From Collimonas sp. UBA1456 (GTDB lineage Bacteria > Pseudomonadota > Gammaproteobacteria > Burkholderiales > Burkholderiaceae_D), in NCBI GenBank assembly GCA_002325825.1, contig DCSW01000109.1, forward strand, positions 35,128 through 55,155: a stretch of 20,028 nucleotides of DNA, written 5' to 3'. The notes under the pieces are model-generated. The model saw only the letters and a program-made list of their open reading frames with translations. It did no database searches and was not told the DNA's origin. Shown one piece after another: positions 8,700 through 16,764 of the stretch (the first letter of the stretch is position 1; each line of letters opens with the position of its first letter). The translations under genes and the position numbers were made by a program.

Positions 8700-9869
8700 C
8701 TACCTTAATTTCAAAGTTGAAAGTCCAAACAACACCAGCATCATCGAGATGATCCAGAAACGCACCACAACCTGCGTCTCCTTCCAACCTTTTTGTTCAT
8801 AGTGATGGTGCAACGGCGCCATCAGCAATACGCGACGGCCGACGCCAAAGTGCTTTTTGGTGTACTTGAAATATATTACCTGCAACATCACCGACAACGT
8901 TTCAATCACAAAAATGCCGCCCATAATGAACAGGACGATTTCCTGGCGCACAATGACGGCAACGGTACCCAGCGCGCCACCCAATGCGAGCGCGCCAACG
9001 TCACCCATGAATACCTGGGCCGGATAGGCGTTGTACCAAAGGAAAGCAAGCCCGGCACCGGCCATCGCGCCACAAAAGATGAGCAGTTCACCGGCACCTG
9101 GAATATGCGGTATCAACAGGTATTTGGCGAAAGTCACATTACCGGTCAGATAGGCGAACAATCCAAGCGCTGCCCCTACCATGACAGTCGGCATGATCGC
9201 CAAGCCATCCAGACCATCGGTCAGGTTCACCGCATTGCTGGTGCCGACGATGACGAAATAGGTCAATCCCATGAAACCCCAGACCCCGAGCGGATAGCTG
9301 ACAGTCTTAAAAAACGGCACGATCAAGTCGGCTTTTGGCGGCAAATCCAGATTGAATCCGGATTCGACCCAGACCAGGAACAGATCCCAGACCTGGGTGT
9401 TGTTCGGCGCCGACACCGAGAACGCCAGATAGACTGCCGCAAAAACGCCGATCACCGATTGCCAGAAATATTTTTCGCGTGAACGCATGCCGTTCGGGTT
9501 CTTGTAGACCACCTTGCGATAATCGTCGACCCATCCGATGGCACCAAAACCCAATGTCGCGATCAGGACAATCCAGACAAAACGATTACTCAGGTCACTC
9601 CACAACAAAGTCGAAATGCCGATCGCGATCAGGATCAGCACGCCACCCATAGTAGGCGTGCCAGATTTAATCAAATGCGTTTGCGGGCCATCGTTACGTA
9701 CCGCCTGCCCGACTTTCAAACGAGCCAGCATGCGGATCACTCCTGGTCCGGCGATCAGCCCGATCATCAACGCCGTCAACGTCGCGAACACCGCGCGGAA
9801 CGTAATGAATCTGAATACGCGCAGAAAACTGAATTCCTGCTGAAAAGTTTGTGCCATCCAAAGCAGCAT
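8700..9869 (-). CDS. mraY: Phospho-N-acetylmuramoyl-pentapeptide transferase MraY
   Basis: MraY is the polytopic inner-membrane enzyme that transfers phospho-MurNAc-pentapeptide to undecaprenyl phosphate, giving lipid I. The 389-residue product carries the conserved Asp pair in GWVDDYRKV (Asp115, Asp116), NAVNLTDGLDGLA (212-224), FMGDVGALALGG (287-298, Asp290) and the histidine loop MAPLHHHYE (350-358, His354-356), within about ten membrane segments. Several hydrophobic helices are clear, for example residues 29-45 and 98-113. The length suits betaproteobacterial MraY, slightly longer than the 360 of E. coli. The ATG at 9869 is 1 nt after the murF stop codon; ATG at residue 5 is a possible alternative. 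Confidence 0.97.
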   Translation of the reverse strand: MLLWMAQTFQQEFSFLRVFRFITFRAVFATLTALMIGLIAGPGVIRMLARLKVGQAVRNDGPQTHLIKSGTPTMGGVLILIAIGISTLLWSDLSNRFVWIVLIATLGFGAIGWVDDYRKVVYKNPNGMRSREKYFWQSVIGVFAAVYLAFSVSAPNNTQVWDLFLVWVESGFNLDLPPKADLIVPFFKTVSYPLGVWGFMGLTYFVIVGTSNAVNLTDGLDGLAIMPTVMVGAALGLFAYLTGNVTFAKYLLIPHIPGAGELLIFCGAMAGAGLAFLWYNAYPAQVFMGDVGALALGGALGTVAVIVRQEIVLFIMGGIFVIETLSVMLQVIYFKYTKKHFGVGRRVLLMAPLHHHYEQKGWKETQVVVRFWIISMMLVLFGLSTLKLR

Positions 9870-9870
9870 A

Positions 9871-11292
9871 TTAGCGAATCTCCTCGGAAGTTGTACCGAC
9901 CAGATGCTGAACTACACGCTCCATTTTCATGAAGCGTGACCCTTTGATCAGCATCGTGGTATCCGGTGTCATGGCGGCATCTAACTCGACTAGCAACGCT
10001 ACGATGTCGACAAAATGTTGTGCCTGCGGGCCGAACGCAGCGCTGGCGTCAGCAGCCATGTCGCCCAGCGTGAATAATTGACTAATACCACACTGATGGG
10101 CATAGGCGCCAATTTCGTGATGGAACTTGCGGCCTTCCTTTCCGACTTCGCCCATATCCCCCAGCACTAGCAAGCGCGGAGCATCTTGCGGCGCCTGCCC
10201 CAGCACATCGATCGCAGCCCGTACCGAATCCGGATTGGCGTTGTAAGTGTCGTCGATGACCAGTGCTCCGCCACAACCGGCAAGCGTAGCCAGTTTGCGC
10301 TGCAGCCGACCGCTGACCGGGAGGAACGACTCCAGGCCGCGCTTGATCGCTGCAATTTCGACGTCAATTGCCAACGTACATGCAATCGCTGCTAGCGCAT
10401 TGCGCACATTGTGCTCGCCGGCGGCAGCCAGGCTCACTGCGAATTTTCGGATACCGGCGACAGTCCTAGCGGTAACCGCCAGTTCGCTGCCGAAGCCATC
10501 TGCTGCAACAGCATAACTGCAGCTGACATCCGCATCCCGACTCAGCCCGAACGTGATGCTACCGACCTTGTTGGCGGCATAGCCTCGCCACAAGCCGGTG
10601 CACGGATCGTCAGCCGGATAGACGGCGATGCCATTTGCCGGCAAGCCGCGAATCACATTACCATTTTCTTCGGCAACAGCCGCCACGCTGGCCATGAATT
10701 CCTGATGCTCGCGCTGAGCATTGTTAACCAAGGCCACAAACGGCTCAGCAATCGCGGTCAGCACCGCGATTTCGCCAGGATGATTCATGCCGAGCTCAAC
10801 CACCGCCGCCCGGTGGTAGCCATCGAGCCGCAGCAAGGTTAACGGCAAGCCGATCTCATTATTGAAATTGCTACGCGTCGCCAATGCCTGATCAGCGCCA
10901 AACGCCGCCATCAGGATCGCAGCGATCATTTCCTTGACGGTAGTCTTGCCGTTGCTGCCGGTGACGGCAATCAGCGGCAACATAAATTGACGGCGCCAAC
11001 GATTGGCTATCACCCCCAAGGCGACGCGCGTATCGGGGACAACCAGCGCCGGCACAGGCAGCTCGGCCGTCACGCGCTCGACCAACACTGCTGTGGCACC
11101 TTTGACGATGGCCTGATCGAGAAAATCGTGCGCATCGAAATATTCGCCGCGCAATGCAACAAACAAATTGCCGGCGGTCACCGCGCGGCTATCCGTGGAC
11201 AAACCGCTGATCTTCAAGTTGGCGTCGTTCCGTTCATCAGCAACCGTCGCCAGGCCAAGCCAGGATTGCAATTGGGCCAATGATACGTTCAT
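9871..11292 (-). CDS. murF: UDP-MurNAc-tripeptide--D-alanyl-D-alanine ligase
   Basis: MurF adds the D-Ala-D-Ala dipeptide made by Ddl to the UDP-MurNAc-tripeptide, finishing the cytoplasmic pentapeptide precursor. The 473-residue product has the Mur-ligase N-terminal signature STDSR (32-36), the ATPase P-loop TGSNGKTT (111-118), NEIGLP, ELGMNHPGEI, and the C-terminal DDTYNANPDS, all typical of MurF. The ATG at 11292 overlaps the murE stop as ATGA (11289-11292). No deviation from the family stands out. Confidence 0.97.
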   Translation of the reverse strand: MNVSLAQLQSWLGLATVADERNDANLKISGLSTDSRAVTAGNLFVALRGEYFDAHDFLDQAIVKGATAVLVERVTAELPVPALVVPDTRVALGVIANRWRRQFMLPLIAVTGSNGKTTVKEMIAAILMAAFGADQALATRSNFNNEIGLPLTLLRLDGYHRAAVVELGMNHPGEIAVLTAIAEPFVALVNNAQREHQEFMASVAAVAEENGNVIRGLPANGIAVYPADDPCTGLWRGYAANKVGSITFGLSRDADVSCSYAVAADGFGSELAVTARTVAGIRKFAVSLAAAGEHNVRNALAAIACTLAIDVEIAAIKRGLESFLPVSGRLQRKLATLAGCGGALVIDDTYNANPDSVRAAIDVLGQAPQDAPRLLVLGDMGEVGKEGRKFHHEIGAYAHQCGISQLFTLGDMAADASAAFGPQAQHFVDIVALLVELDAAMTPDTTMLIKGSRFMKMERVVQHLVGTTSEEIR

Positions 11293-12821
11293 GCCTGGAC
11301 TCCCTTCGTCGTAGACCGCGCAGCAAGAGCAACGGCGGCGTGATCGGCATCCAAGAACAGCAATTTCTTTCCTTTTATTTCCTGATAAGTTTCATGGCCC
11401 TTACCAGCCAACAGCACCACATCGGCCTTACCGGCATGGCATACAGACCACAAGATTGCGGCAGCGCGATCTTCAAATACCTTGGCGTTTTGCGGCTGTC
11501 TCATTCCGACCATGGTCTGGGCAATGATGGCGCCCGGATCCTCGCTACGAGGATTGTCGCTGGTGACAATAACATGATCCGCCAATTCCGCGACAGCACC
11601 CATCTGCGGCCGCTTGCCAGGGTCCCGATCGCCGCCGCAACCGAACACGCACCACAACTCGCCGTTGCGTCGCTGAGCGACCTGACGCAAGGCACTCAAT
11701 GCTTTCGCCAGGGCATCCGGCGTATGTGCATAATCGATAACAACCAGTGGCGCGTCGCGCCCACCGAATTGCTGTAACCGACCCGGCACCGCGACTAACA
11801 GTTCAATCGCCTTGAGCGCCGCATCCCACGCAATGCCTTTTGCGAGCAATACACCGAGTATACCCAATGCATTACTGACATTGAACAATCCGACTAGCTG
11901 GATTTTGACCTGGCCGGAACCGAATAGAGAATCGACATGAAATGCCATTCCACTGGCGTTGGTGCGGATCGCCGAGGCGCGTAATACCGCTACGCCTGAC
12001 GTAGCCGTATTACCCAAGGTGTAGCCAATCAAGGGGAGCGTCGCTTTGGTCTGTTGCAGGTACGTCACTAGACGCAAGCCCATCGCATCATCAAGATTCA
12101 GTACTGCCTGTTGCAGTCCGGGCCAGTCGAACAAGCTGCGTTTAGCCACTTCGTAATGTTGCTCGTCGCCGTGATAATTCAGATGGTCACGCGTGAAGTT
12201 GGTGAACAGAGCGATATCAACATGCATGCCGTTCATGCGCCCCTGATCCAGGCCGATCGACGACGCTTCAATGGCCAACGTACCGACCCCTTTGTTACGC
12301 ATGTCGGCCAGCGCCCGCTGCAGCAAGACCGCATCGGGCGTGGTATAGCCAGTTTCCACGAACTCGCCTCGCTGGCCTTGGGCGAAAGTCCCAACGCCAA
12401 GCGTACCGATCACACCAGTGGTCTGACCCAAGTGCGACAATGCATGTCCGAGCCATTGCGTACACGATGTCTTGCCATTGGTTCCGGTAACCGCAATGAT
12501 CTGCATATCCTGATCAGGTTGGCGATAAAAGTCATTCGCAATCGGGCCGGCGAGCGCCTTGAGATCAGCTACCGCCAAGTGCGGCGCGTTCCATGACACA
12601 TCCCAACTAAAATCAGTCGTCTCATACAGCACCGCAGATGCACCATTTTTCAAGGCCTGCGCTATGTACGCGCGGCCATCGGCGACGTCACCAGGGTAGG
12701 CAAAGAACACATCGCCGGGCTTAACCCTGCGAGAATCGGAAACCACCTCCGCACCGACCTGGATGACTCGGGCCAGCCATTGACGTACATCCTGCAGCTG
12801 CGATATTTTATGCATCATCAC
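11289..12821 (-). CDS. murE: UDP-MurNAc-L-Ala-D-Glu--meso-diaminopimelate ligase
   Basis: MurE adds the third residue of the stem peptide. The specificity motif DNPR (422-425, in SDNPRSEDP) indicates meso-diaminopimelate rather than lysine, as expected in a Gram-negative. Other motifs are DSRRVKPGDVFFA (29-41), the P-loop GTNGKTS (113-119), EASSIGLDQGR (185-195), NFTRDHLNYHG (208-218) and YEVAK (223-227), where Lys227 is probably the carbamylated lysine. The 510-residue length is normal. The frame opens GTG-ATG-ATG; the GTG at 12821 forms a GTGA overlap with the ftsI stop, and the ATGs at 12818 or 12815 could also be the start. Confidence 0.96.
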   Translation of the reverse strand: MMMHKISQLQDVRQWLARVIQVGAEVVSDSRRVKPGDVFFAYPGDVADGRAYIAQALKNGASAVLYETTDFSWDVSWNAPHLAVADLKALAGPIANDFYRQPDQDMQIIAVTGTNGKTSCTQWLGHALSHLGQTTGVIGTLGVGTFAQGQRGEFVETGYTTPDAVLLQRALADMRNKGVGTLAIEASSIGLDQGRMNGMHVDIALFTNFTRDHLNYHGDEQHYEVAKRSLFDWPGLQQAVLNLDDAMGLRLVTYLQQTKATLPLIGYTLGNTATSGVAVLRASAIRTNASGMAFHVDSLFGSGQVKIQLVGLFNVSNALGILGVLLAKGIAWDAALKAIELLVAVPGRLQQFGGRDAPLVVIDYAHTPDALAKALSALRQVAQRRNGELWCVFGCGGDRDPGKRPQMGAVAELADHVIVTSDNPRSEDPGAIIAQTMVGMRQPQNAKVFEDRAAAILWSVCHAGKADVVLLAGKGHETYQEIKGKKLLFLDADHAAVALAARSTTKGVQA

Positions 12822-14599
12822 AAGCCCTCCTGCGGGCCATCTGTGGGGATGATAATGTCCGTAACACTGGTGTCTGGTGGCACATTCAAGGTCCGCAGCG
12901 CATTCGCGGCGACCATCGCAAACACCGGCGCGGCAACATCGCCACCGTAATGGGAACCGACGCTAGGTTCATCAATCATGACAGCGATGATCAGGCGCGG
13001 GTCGGAAGCTGGCACAAAGCCGACAAAGTCAGCGATATATTTCCGGACGTATTTGCCGCCCTCAATTTTGTACGCAGTACCGGTTTTTCCGCCAACTCGA
13101 TAGCCTGGCACCTGCGCTTTCGGCGCGGTACCGCCTGGCGCAGTGACTCTTTCCAGCATCGCACGCATGGTCAGCGCGGTCTTTTCAGAAACCACCCGCT
13201 GGCCGACCGGCGGCTCGGTGACTGCCTGAAACGACAACGGGATCAGGTCGCCGTTGCGCGCAAAAATCGTATAGGCATGCGCCATCTGAATCAGAGACAC
13301 TGAAATGCCATGACCATAGCTCATGGTCGCCTGCTCGATCGGACGCCAGGATTTGGCTGGACGCACGCGCCCCGCAACTGCGCCAGGGAAACCTAATTTT
13401 GGCTGCTGGCCGAGACCGACGGTAGTAAACATTTCCCACATTTCCTCGGCCGGCATCTTCAATGCGATCTGCGCGGTGCCGAGATTGGATGATTTCTGAA
13501 TGATCTGCGCCACGCTCATAGTCAGCAAACCATGCGGATGCGCATCGCCGATAGTGGCGGTGCCGATGATCATCTTGTCAGGTACCTGGAAGGTCGTGGT
13601 GGCCTGTACCCGATTGGTATCAAGCGCCAGGGCAATGGTGAACGGTTTCCAGGTCGAACCCGGCTCGAAGGTATCGGTCATCACACGGTTGCGCAATTGC
13701 GCGCCGGTCAGCACCGAGCGATCGTTAGGATTATAGCTGGGCAGGTTGGCGAGCGCCAGCAACTCTCCACTCTTGGCGTCGATCACGACAATGCCACCCG
13801 CCTTAGCCTTGGACTTCTCCACCGCCTCCTTAAGTTGGGTGAAGGCGATGTACTGGATCTTGCTGTCAATCGACAACACCAAATCCTTGCCGTCGTGCGG
13901 CTCCTTGACCGCCTCGATATCTTCGACGATGCGACCGAGCCGGTCCTTAATCACGCGCCGACTGCCGGTGGTGCCAGCCAACGTCTTTTGCTGCGATAGC
14001 TCCATGCCATCCTGGCCGGCATCTTCCACATCGGTAAAGCCGATCACATGTGCCATTACCTCGCCTTCAGGATAGAATCGCTTATATTCCTTACGGGTTT
14101 CGATACCATCGATGCCGAGCTTAATGATCTTATCGGACGTTTCCTGCTCGACCTGGCGCTTGAGATAGACGAAATTACGATCTGAGTCGAGCTTCTTGAC
14201 CAACTCAGCATCGCTCATATCAAGCAGCTTGGCCAGTGCCTGCAATTTTTCCTTCGGCGCATCTTTGACATCGTCGGGAATTGCCCAGATCGCTTTGACC
14301 GGCACAGAGGATGCCAGTACCTGGCCGTTACGATCGAGGATCTTGCCCCGTGTGGCCGGCAATTCCAGCGTACGCGCATAGCGCGAGGCACCTTGCTTCT
14401 GCAGAAAATCGGTGGACATGCCCTGCAGCCACAGCGCCCTTACAACCAGAATCAGGAACGCTGCGAACAAGGCAAACAACACGACACGCGAGCGCCATAC
14501 AGGCAATTTGACTTTCAGGACTGGGCTCGATGAAAACGGCACGCCTTTGCCAGCAGCGACGCGTGCTGTGTGAGACGTACGTGGAGAGTTGCGCGTCAT
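12818..14599 (-). CDS. ftsI: Septal transpeptidase FtsI (penicillin-binding protein 3)
   Basis: FtsI is the class B penicillin-binding protein that cross-links septal peptidoglycan and acts with FtsW. The 593-residue product has a cytoplasmic tail, one membrane anchor at about 38-56, the pedestal domain beginning with RGKILDRNGQVLASS (84-98), and a transpeptidase domain. The domain carries all three active-site motifs: STWK (Ser315, Lys318), SSN (370-372) and KTG (505-507). The end (DIIIPTDGPQEGL) is short after the catalytic domain. The ATG at 14599 overlaps the ftsL stop as ATGA. This is the expected beta-lactam target of the cluster. Confidence 0.97.
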   Translation of the reverse strand: MTRNSPRTSHTARVAAGKGVPFSSSPVLKVKLPVWRSRVVLFALFAAFLILVVRALWLQGMSTDFLQKQGASRYARTLELPATRGKILDRNGQVLASSVPVKAIWAIPDDVKDAPKEKLQALAKLLDMSDAELVKKLDSDRNFVYLKRQVEQETSDKIIKLGIDGIETRKEYKRFYPEGEVMAHVIGFTDVEDAGQDGMELSQQKTLAGTTGSRRVIKDRLGRIVEDIEAVKEPHDGKDLVLSIDSKIQYIAFTQLKEAVEKSKAKAGGIVVIDAKSGELLALANLPSYNPNDRSVLTGAQLRNRVMTDTFEPGSTWKPFTIALALDTNRVQATTTFQVPDKMIIGTATIGDAHPHGLLTMSVAQIIQKSSNLGTAQIALKMPAEEMWEMFTTVGLGQQPKLGFPGAVAGRVRPAKSWRPIEQATMSYGHGISVSLIQMAHAYTIFARNGDLIPLSFQAVTEPPVGQRVVSEKTALTMRAMLERVTAPGGTAPKAQVPGYRVGGKTGTAYKIEGGKYVRKYIADFVGFVPASDPRLIIAVMIDEPSVGSHYGGDVAAPVFAMVAANALRTLNVPPDTSVTDIIIPTDGPQEGL

Positions 14600-14868
14600 T
14601 CTCTCCCCACCGTCAGATATTGGATACGCACCGGCGTCAACGGCACCATGTGCAGATCACGGATCGCGCTGACCTCAATCCTGGCGTTCTTGCCTAGAGT
14701 CGACTGAGCGAGCTGAAGCTGAGCCCACTCGATGTCCAACTGACGCGACTGGCTAGCCGAACGCTCCAGCTCAATGAACAACCGACGCGCCTGATACTGG
14801 GCGGTGACCAGCGCCAATGCGCATATCAACAGAGCCGGCGCCAGGACAAAATTGAGGCGCCCGCTCAC
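14596..14868 (-). CDS. ftsL: Cell division protein FtsL (GTG start)
   Basis: FtsL is a small bitopic protein that forms the FtsQLB complex and helps activate FtsWI. I place the start at GTG 14868 rather than at the upstream ATG 14904. GTG forms a GTGA overlap with the rsmH stop, like the other junctions here, and the 12 extra residues (MPVWCCIFRSGS) look unlike FtsL and are rsmH sequence read in another frame. The resulting 90-residue protein has a very short cytoplasmic tail, a membrane segment (FVLAPALLICALALVTAQY) and a periplasmic heptad-rich region (about 25-60) typical of the coiled coil. Its start and stop both overlap neighbouring genes by 4 bp. Sequence conservation in FtsL is low, so position and topology carry the call. 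Confidence 0.92.
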   Translation of the reverse strand: MSGRLNFVLAPALLICALALVTAQYQARRLFIELERSASQSRQLDIEWAQLQLAQSTLGKNARIEVSAIRDLHMVPLTPVRIQYLTVGRE

Positions 14869-15839
14869 TGATCCGCTCCGGAAAATGCAACACCAGACAG
14901 GCACTCGCCGACCCGCATGATGGCCGAGCGCGCGCGCGGATTTTCCGCGACTTCGGTGGCGGAAGGCTTGATCCGCGCCAGCAGTTTCATTTCCGGCTGC
15001 GGCAGATCGACGGCACGAATCGGCAGACGACGATCAGGCTGCGGCAGTCTGACTTTGGAGGCTATGAACTGCTTTACGATCCGGTCTTCCAGCGAATGAA
15101 AGCTGATCACGACTAATCTCCCTTGCTCGGCCATTTGCCGAAAAGCCTGGTCCAGTACTACCTCGAGTTCTTCAAGCTCTTGATTAATGAAAATTCGTAT
15201 AGCCTGAAAGGTCCGAGTGGCCGGGTCTTTGTCCTTCTCACGGGTCTTGACGGCGCCTGCCACGATCTGGGCAAGTTGTCGTGTGCCAGTAATTGGCCGG
15301 ACTGCGCGGCCAGCAACAATCGCCTTTGCAATCTGAACAGCAAACCGTTCCTCCCCATAATCACGTACCACCTTTTCGATTGTTTGTTCATCCGCGATTG
15401 CCAACCATTCCGCTGCCGACATGCCACACTTCGTATCCATTCGCATGTCGAGCGGGCCATCAGCACGAAAACTGAAGCCGCGGCTGGCATCGTCTACTTG
15501 CGGCGACGAAATCCCCAAATCCAGTAGGACGCCATCGACCTTTTCAATCCCTTTTTCCTGCAACGCCTGCGCCATCGTGGCGAAGCTGCCGTACACAATC
15601 TCAAAACGCGGATCGGTAATCGCGGCGGCGATAGCGATTGCCTGCGGGTCTTTGTCGAAAGCGATCAGGCGGCCGCGCGGCCCCAGACTTTTGAGAATCT
15701 TACGGCTATGTCCGCCACGCCCGAAAGTGCCATCGACATAAACACCATCGACCCGCACCCGATCAATTGCCAGCCAACCGACAGCCTCGTCCAACAACAC
15801 TGTGTGGTGCTGGAATTCGGGCACCACTTGTTCATTCAT
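14865..15839 (-). CDS. rsmH: 16S rRNA (cytosine(1402)-N(4))-methyltransferase RsmH
   Basis: RsmH (formerly MraW) uses S-adenosylmethionine to methylate N4 of C1402 in the decoding centre of 16S rRNA. The 324-residue product matches the family in length and has HHTVLLDEAVGWL (11-23), the SAM-binding loop YVDGTFGRGGHS (34-45), LIAFDKDPQA (58-67), and the catalytic-region motif LLDLGISSPQVDD (105-117) followed by GFSFRADGPLDMRMD (121-135). SFHSLEDRIVK lies in the C-terminal part. The ATG at 15839 is 10 nt after the mraZ stop. It is the second gene of the dcw unit, its usual place. Confidence 0.97.
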   Translation of the reverse strand: MNEQVVPEFQHHTVLLDEAVGWLAIDRVRVDGVYVDGTFGRGGHSRKILKSLGPRGRLIAFDKDPQAIAIAAAITDPRFEIVYGSFATMAQALQEKGIEKVDGVLLDLGISSPQVDDASRGFSFRADGPLDMRMDTKCGMSAAEWLAIADEQTIEKVVRDYGEERFAVQIAKAIVAGRAVRPITGTRQLAQIVAGAVKTREKDKDPATRTFQAIRIFINQELEELEVVLDQAFRQMAEQGRLVVISFHSLEDRIVKQFIASKVRLPQPDRRLPIRAVDLPQPEMKLLARIKPSATEVAENPRARSAIMRVGECLSGVAFSGADQ

Positions 15840-15849
15840 GGCAAGTCCA

Positions 15850-16278
15850 TCAGAACGAAAAGTTACTCAATACTGCGGGTATGCCAGCCGCGACCGCCTG
15901 CGACTCGCTTTCAGCCAGCTTAGCTGTGTCCCAAATCTCGAAATGGCTACCCATGCCCAACAACATCACCTCACGCGTCATGCCGACCGCAGAGCGCAAT
16001 TCCGGCGCGACCAGGATCCGTCCTGCGGAATCGAGTTCGACATCGGACGCATTGCCCAGAAAAATCCGTTGCCAGGCCCGCGCCGACATCGGCCAAGCGG
16101 CTATTTTTTCGCGATGGCTCTCCCAGGTCGGGCGCGGAAACAGCAACAGACAATCATGCGGGTGTTTGGTAAGCGTCAACCTGCTTTTACACTGAACCAT
16201 CAGCGCGTCACGATACTTGGACGGCACAGCCATCCGTCCTTTCGCATCGAGACTTAATGCTGAGGCTCCTTGAAACAC
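15850..16278 (-). CDS. mraZ: Transcriptional regulator MraZ
   Basis: MraZ is the conserved first gene of dcw clusters. It is a DNA-binding protein of the SpoVT-AbrB fold that forms rings and, in E. coli, represses its own promoter. The 142-residue product has the expected tandem repeat, with LDAKGRMAVPSKYR (10-23) and its second copy LDSAGRILVAPELR (82-95). The start codon is GTG at 16278, preceded by AAGGA at 16288-16292 with a 9-nt spacer. The leader upstream contains three phased GTGGG-like boxes, the likely autoregulatory operator. Confidence 0.96.
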   Translation of the reverse strand: MFQGASALSLDAKGRMAVPSKYRDALMVQCKSRLTLTKHPHDCLLLFPRPTWESHREKIAAWPMSARAWQRIFLGNASDVELDSAGRILVAPELRSAVGMTREVMLLGMGSHFEIWDTAKLAESESQAVAAGIPAVLSNFSF

Positions 16279-16342
16279 CGCAAACGTTCCTTTTATAAAT
16301 TGCTAAATTTCGGAAAAGCATTCTTTGCGAATCATCAAATAC

Positions 16343-16367
16343 CCCACAAACAAACACTTTCCCCCAC
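16343..16367 (-). promoter_or_regulatory. Triple MraZ-box operator
   Basis: On the minus strand, three boxes start exactly 10 nt apart: GTGGG (16367-16363), GTGTT (16357-16353) and GTGGG (16347-16343). The first two are preceded by AAA and the third by TTT. Known MraZ sites are short TGGG-containing direct repeats at one-turn spacing, so the pattern matches, with the middle box weaker. The first box overlaps the putative -10, which fits repression of the dcw promoter. Binding itself is inferred. Confidence 0.75.
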
Positions 16368-16394
16368 TTTAGAGGATGCGCTATTCCAGGTCAA
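16366..16394 (-). promoter_or_regulatory. Putative dcw (mra) promoter
   Basis: TTGACC (16394-16389) and TAAAGT (16371-16366) on the minus strand are separated by 17 nt, with 5 of 6 and 4 of 6 matches to the sigma-70 consensus. Transcription would begin near 16359, giving a leader of about 80 nt before the mraZ GTG. The -10 overlaps the first MraZ box. No other pair with correct spacing between here and mraZ looked as good. Confidence 0.6.
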
Positions 16395-16430
16395 GCCATT
16401 TACAGCAGGATCACGAAAAATATACGATTA

Positions 16431-16443
16431 AAGTCAATGACTT
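16431..16443. repeat. 13-bp palindrome AAGTCAATGACTT
   Basis: AAGTCA and TGACTT form a perfect 6-bp inverted repeat around a single central base, a shape typical of a dimeric protein site rather than an RNA hairpin. It lies about 40 bp upstream of the putative dcw -35 box and overlaps one AATGACTTA copy. Confidence 0.5.
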
Positions 16444-16480
16444 AGCGAGATTACTTAAAAATATCCCCACAAGGCTATTA

Positions 16481-16505
16481 CATTCATCTATCAAATAAAT
16501 GAATG
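16481..16505. repeat. Inverted repeat CATTCAT / ATGAATG
   Basis: A perfect 7-bp inverted repeat (16481-16487 and 16499-16505) with an 11-nt AT-rich spacer. No T-run follows on either strand, so it is not a convincing terminator. Confidence 0.45.
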
Positions 16506-16554
16506 ACTTACCAGATGATGTAAAAGTTAGATCTTAGACATATAGATGTATCTG

Positions 16555-16575
16555 ATTAAGTCACGGCGACTTAAT
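16555..16575. repeat. Inverted repeat ATTAAGTC / GACTTAAT
   Basis: A perfect 8-bp inverted repeat with a 5-nt centre (16555-16562, 16568-16575). It carries the same TAAGTC/GACTTA core found at 16436-16444 and 16502-16510. There is no T-run after it, so a protein site or weak hairpin is more likely than a terminator. Confidence 0.5.
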
Positions 16576-16729
16576 GATTCACAATTTGACATAGCTATCA
16601 GAGGCGCAAAATGCGACAGATTGTAGACAAAGAAGGAAATTAGCAAAGTGTTGATACAGATTAAAATACGCGGACGCTTGGATAGAAAGACCACAGGAAA
16701 AACTACTGAGAAACATAAAAATACAATAC

Positions 16730-16751
16730 ATATCAGTCGAATATCAGTCGA
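16730..16751. repeat. Tandem 11-bp direct repeat
   Basis: ATATCAGTCGA occurs twice back to back (16730-16740, 16741-16751), beginning just after the ruvC stop on the minus strand. It is a perfect two-copy tandem duplication of unknown function. Confidence 0.7.
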
Positions 16752-16764
16752 AAGCGATAGCAAA

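Larger units (their letters stand above)
16279..16764. other. AT-rich gene-free region between ruvC and mraZ
   Basis: This stretch separates the ruvC stop from the mraZ start and is visibly richer in A and T than the genes on both sides. The mraZ-proximal 120 bases hold the promoter, MraZ boxes and ribosome binding site. The rest has several inverted repeats, two copies of AATGACTTA (16436-16444, 16502-16510), and an 11-bp tandem repeat. A minus-strand frame of 78 codons at 16527-16763 opens with TTG, lacks a ribosome binding site and has no family I recognise, so I do not call it a gene. No clear intrinsic terminator for ruvC was found. Confidence 0.7.

Noticed and set aside
7914..8708. Long plus-strand ORFs (also 2408-3130 and 8793-9482)
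   Set aside because: They lie wholly antisense to murD, ddlB and mraY, which are unmistakable; their translations are rich in His, Gln and Arg and match no family.
14869..14904. ftsL extended to ATG 14904
   Set aside because: The 12 extra residues are rsmH sequence in another frame. GTG 14868 gives the standard 4-bp overlap and normal FtsL topology.
16292..16299. TTTATAAA as the mraZ -10 box
   Set aside because: It overlaps the ribosome binding site, so a transcript from it would lack a usable leader. TTGACC-17-TAAAGT fits better.
16527..16763. 78-codon hydrophobic minus-strand ORF after ruvC
   Set aside because: It has a TTG start, no ribosome binding site and no recognised family. AT-rich DNA readily gives hydrophobic frames. 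I keep it only as a remark in the gap description.
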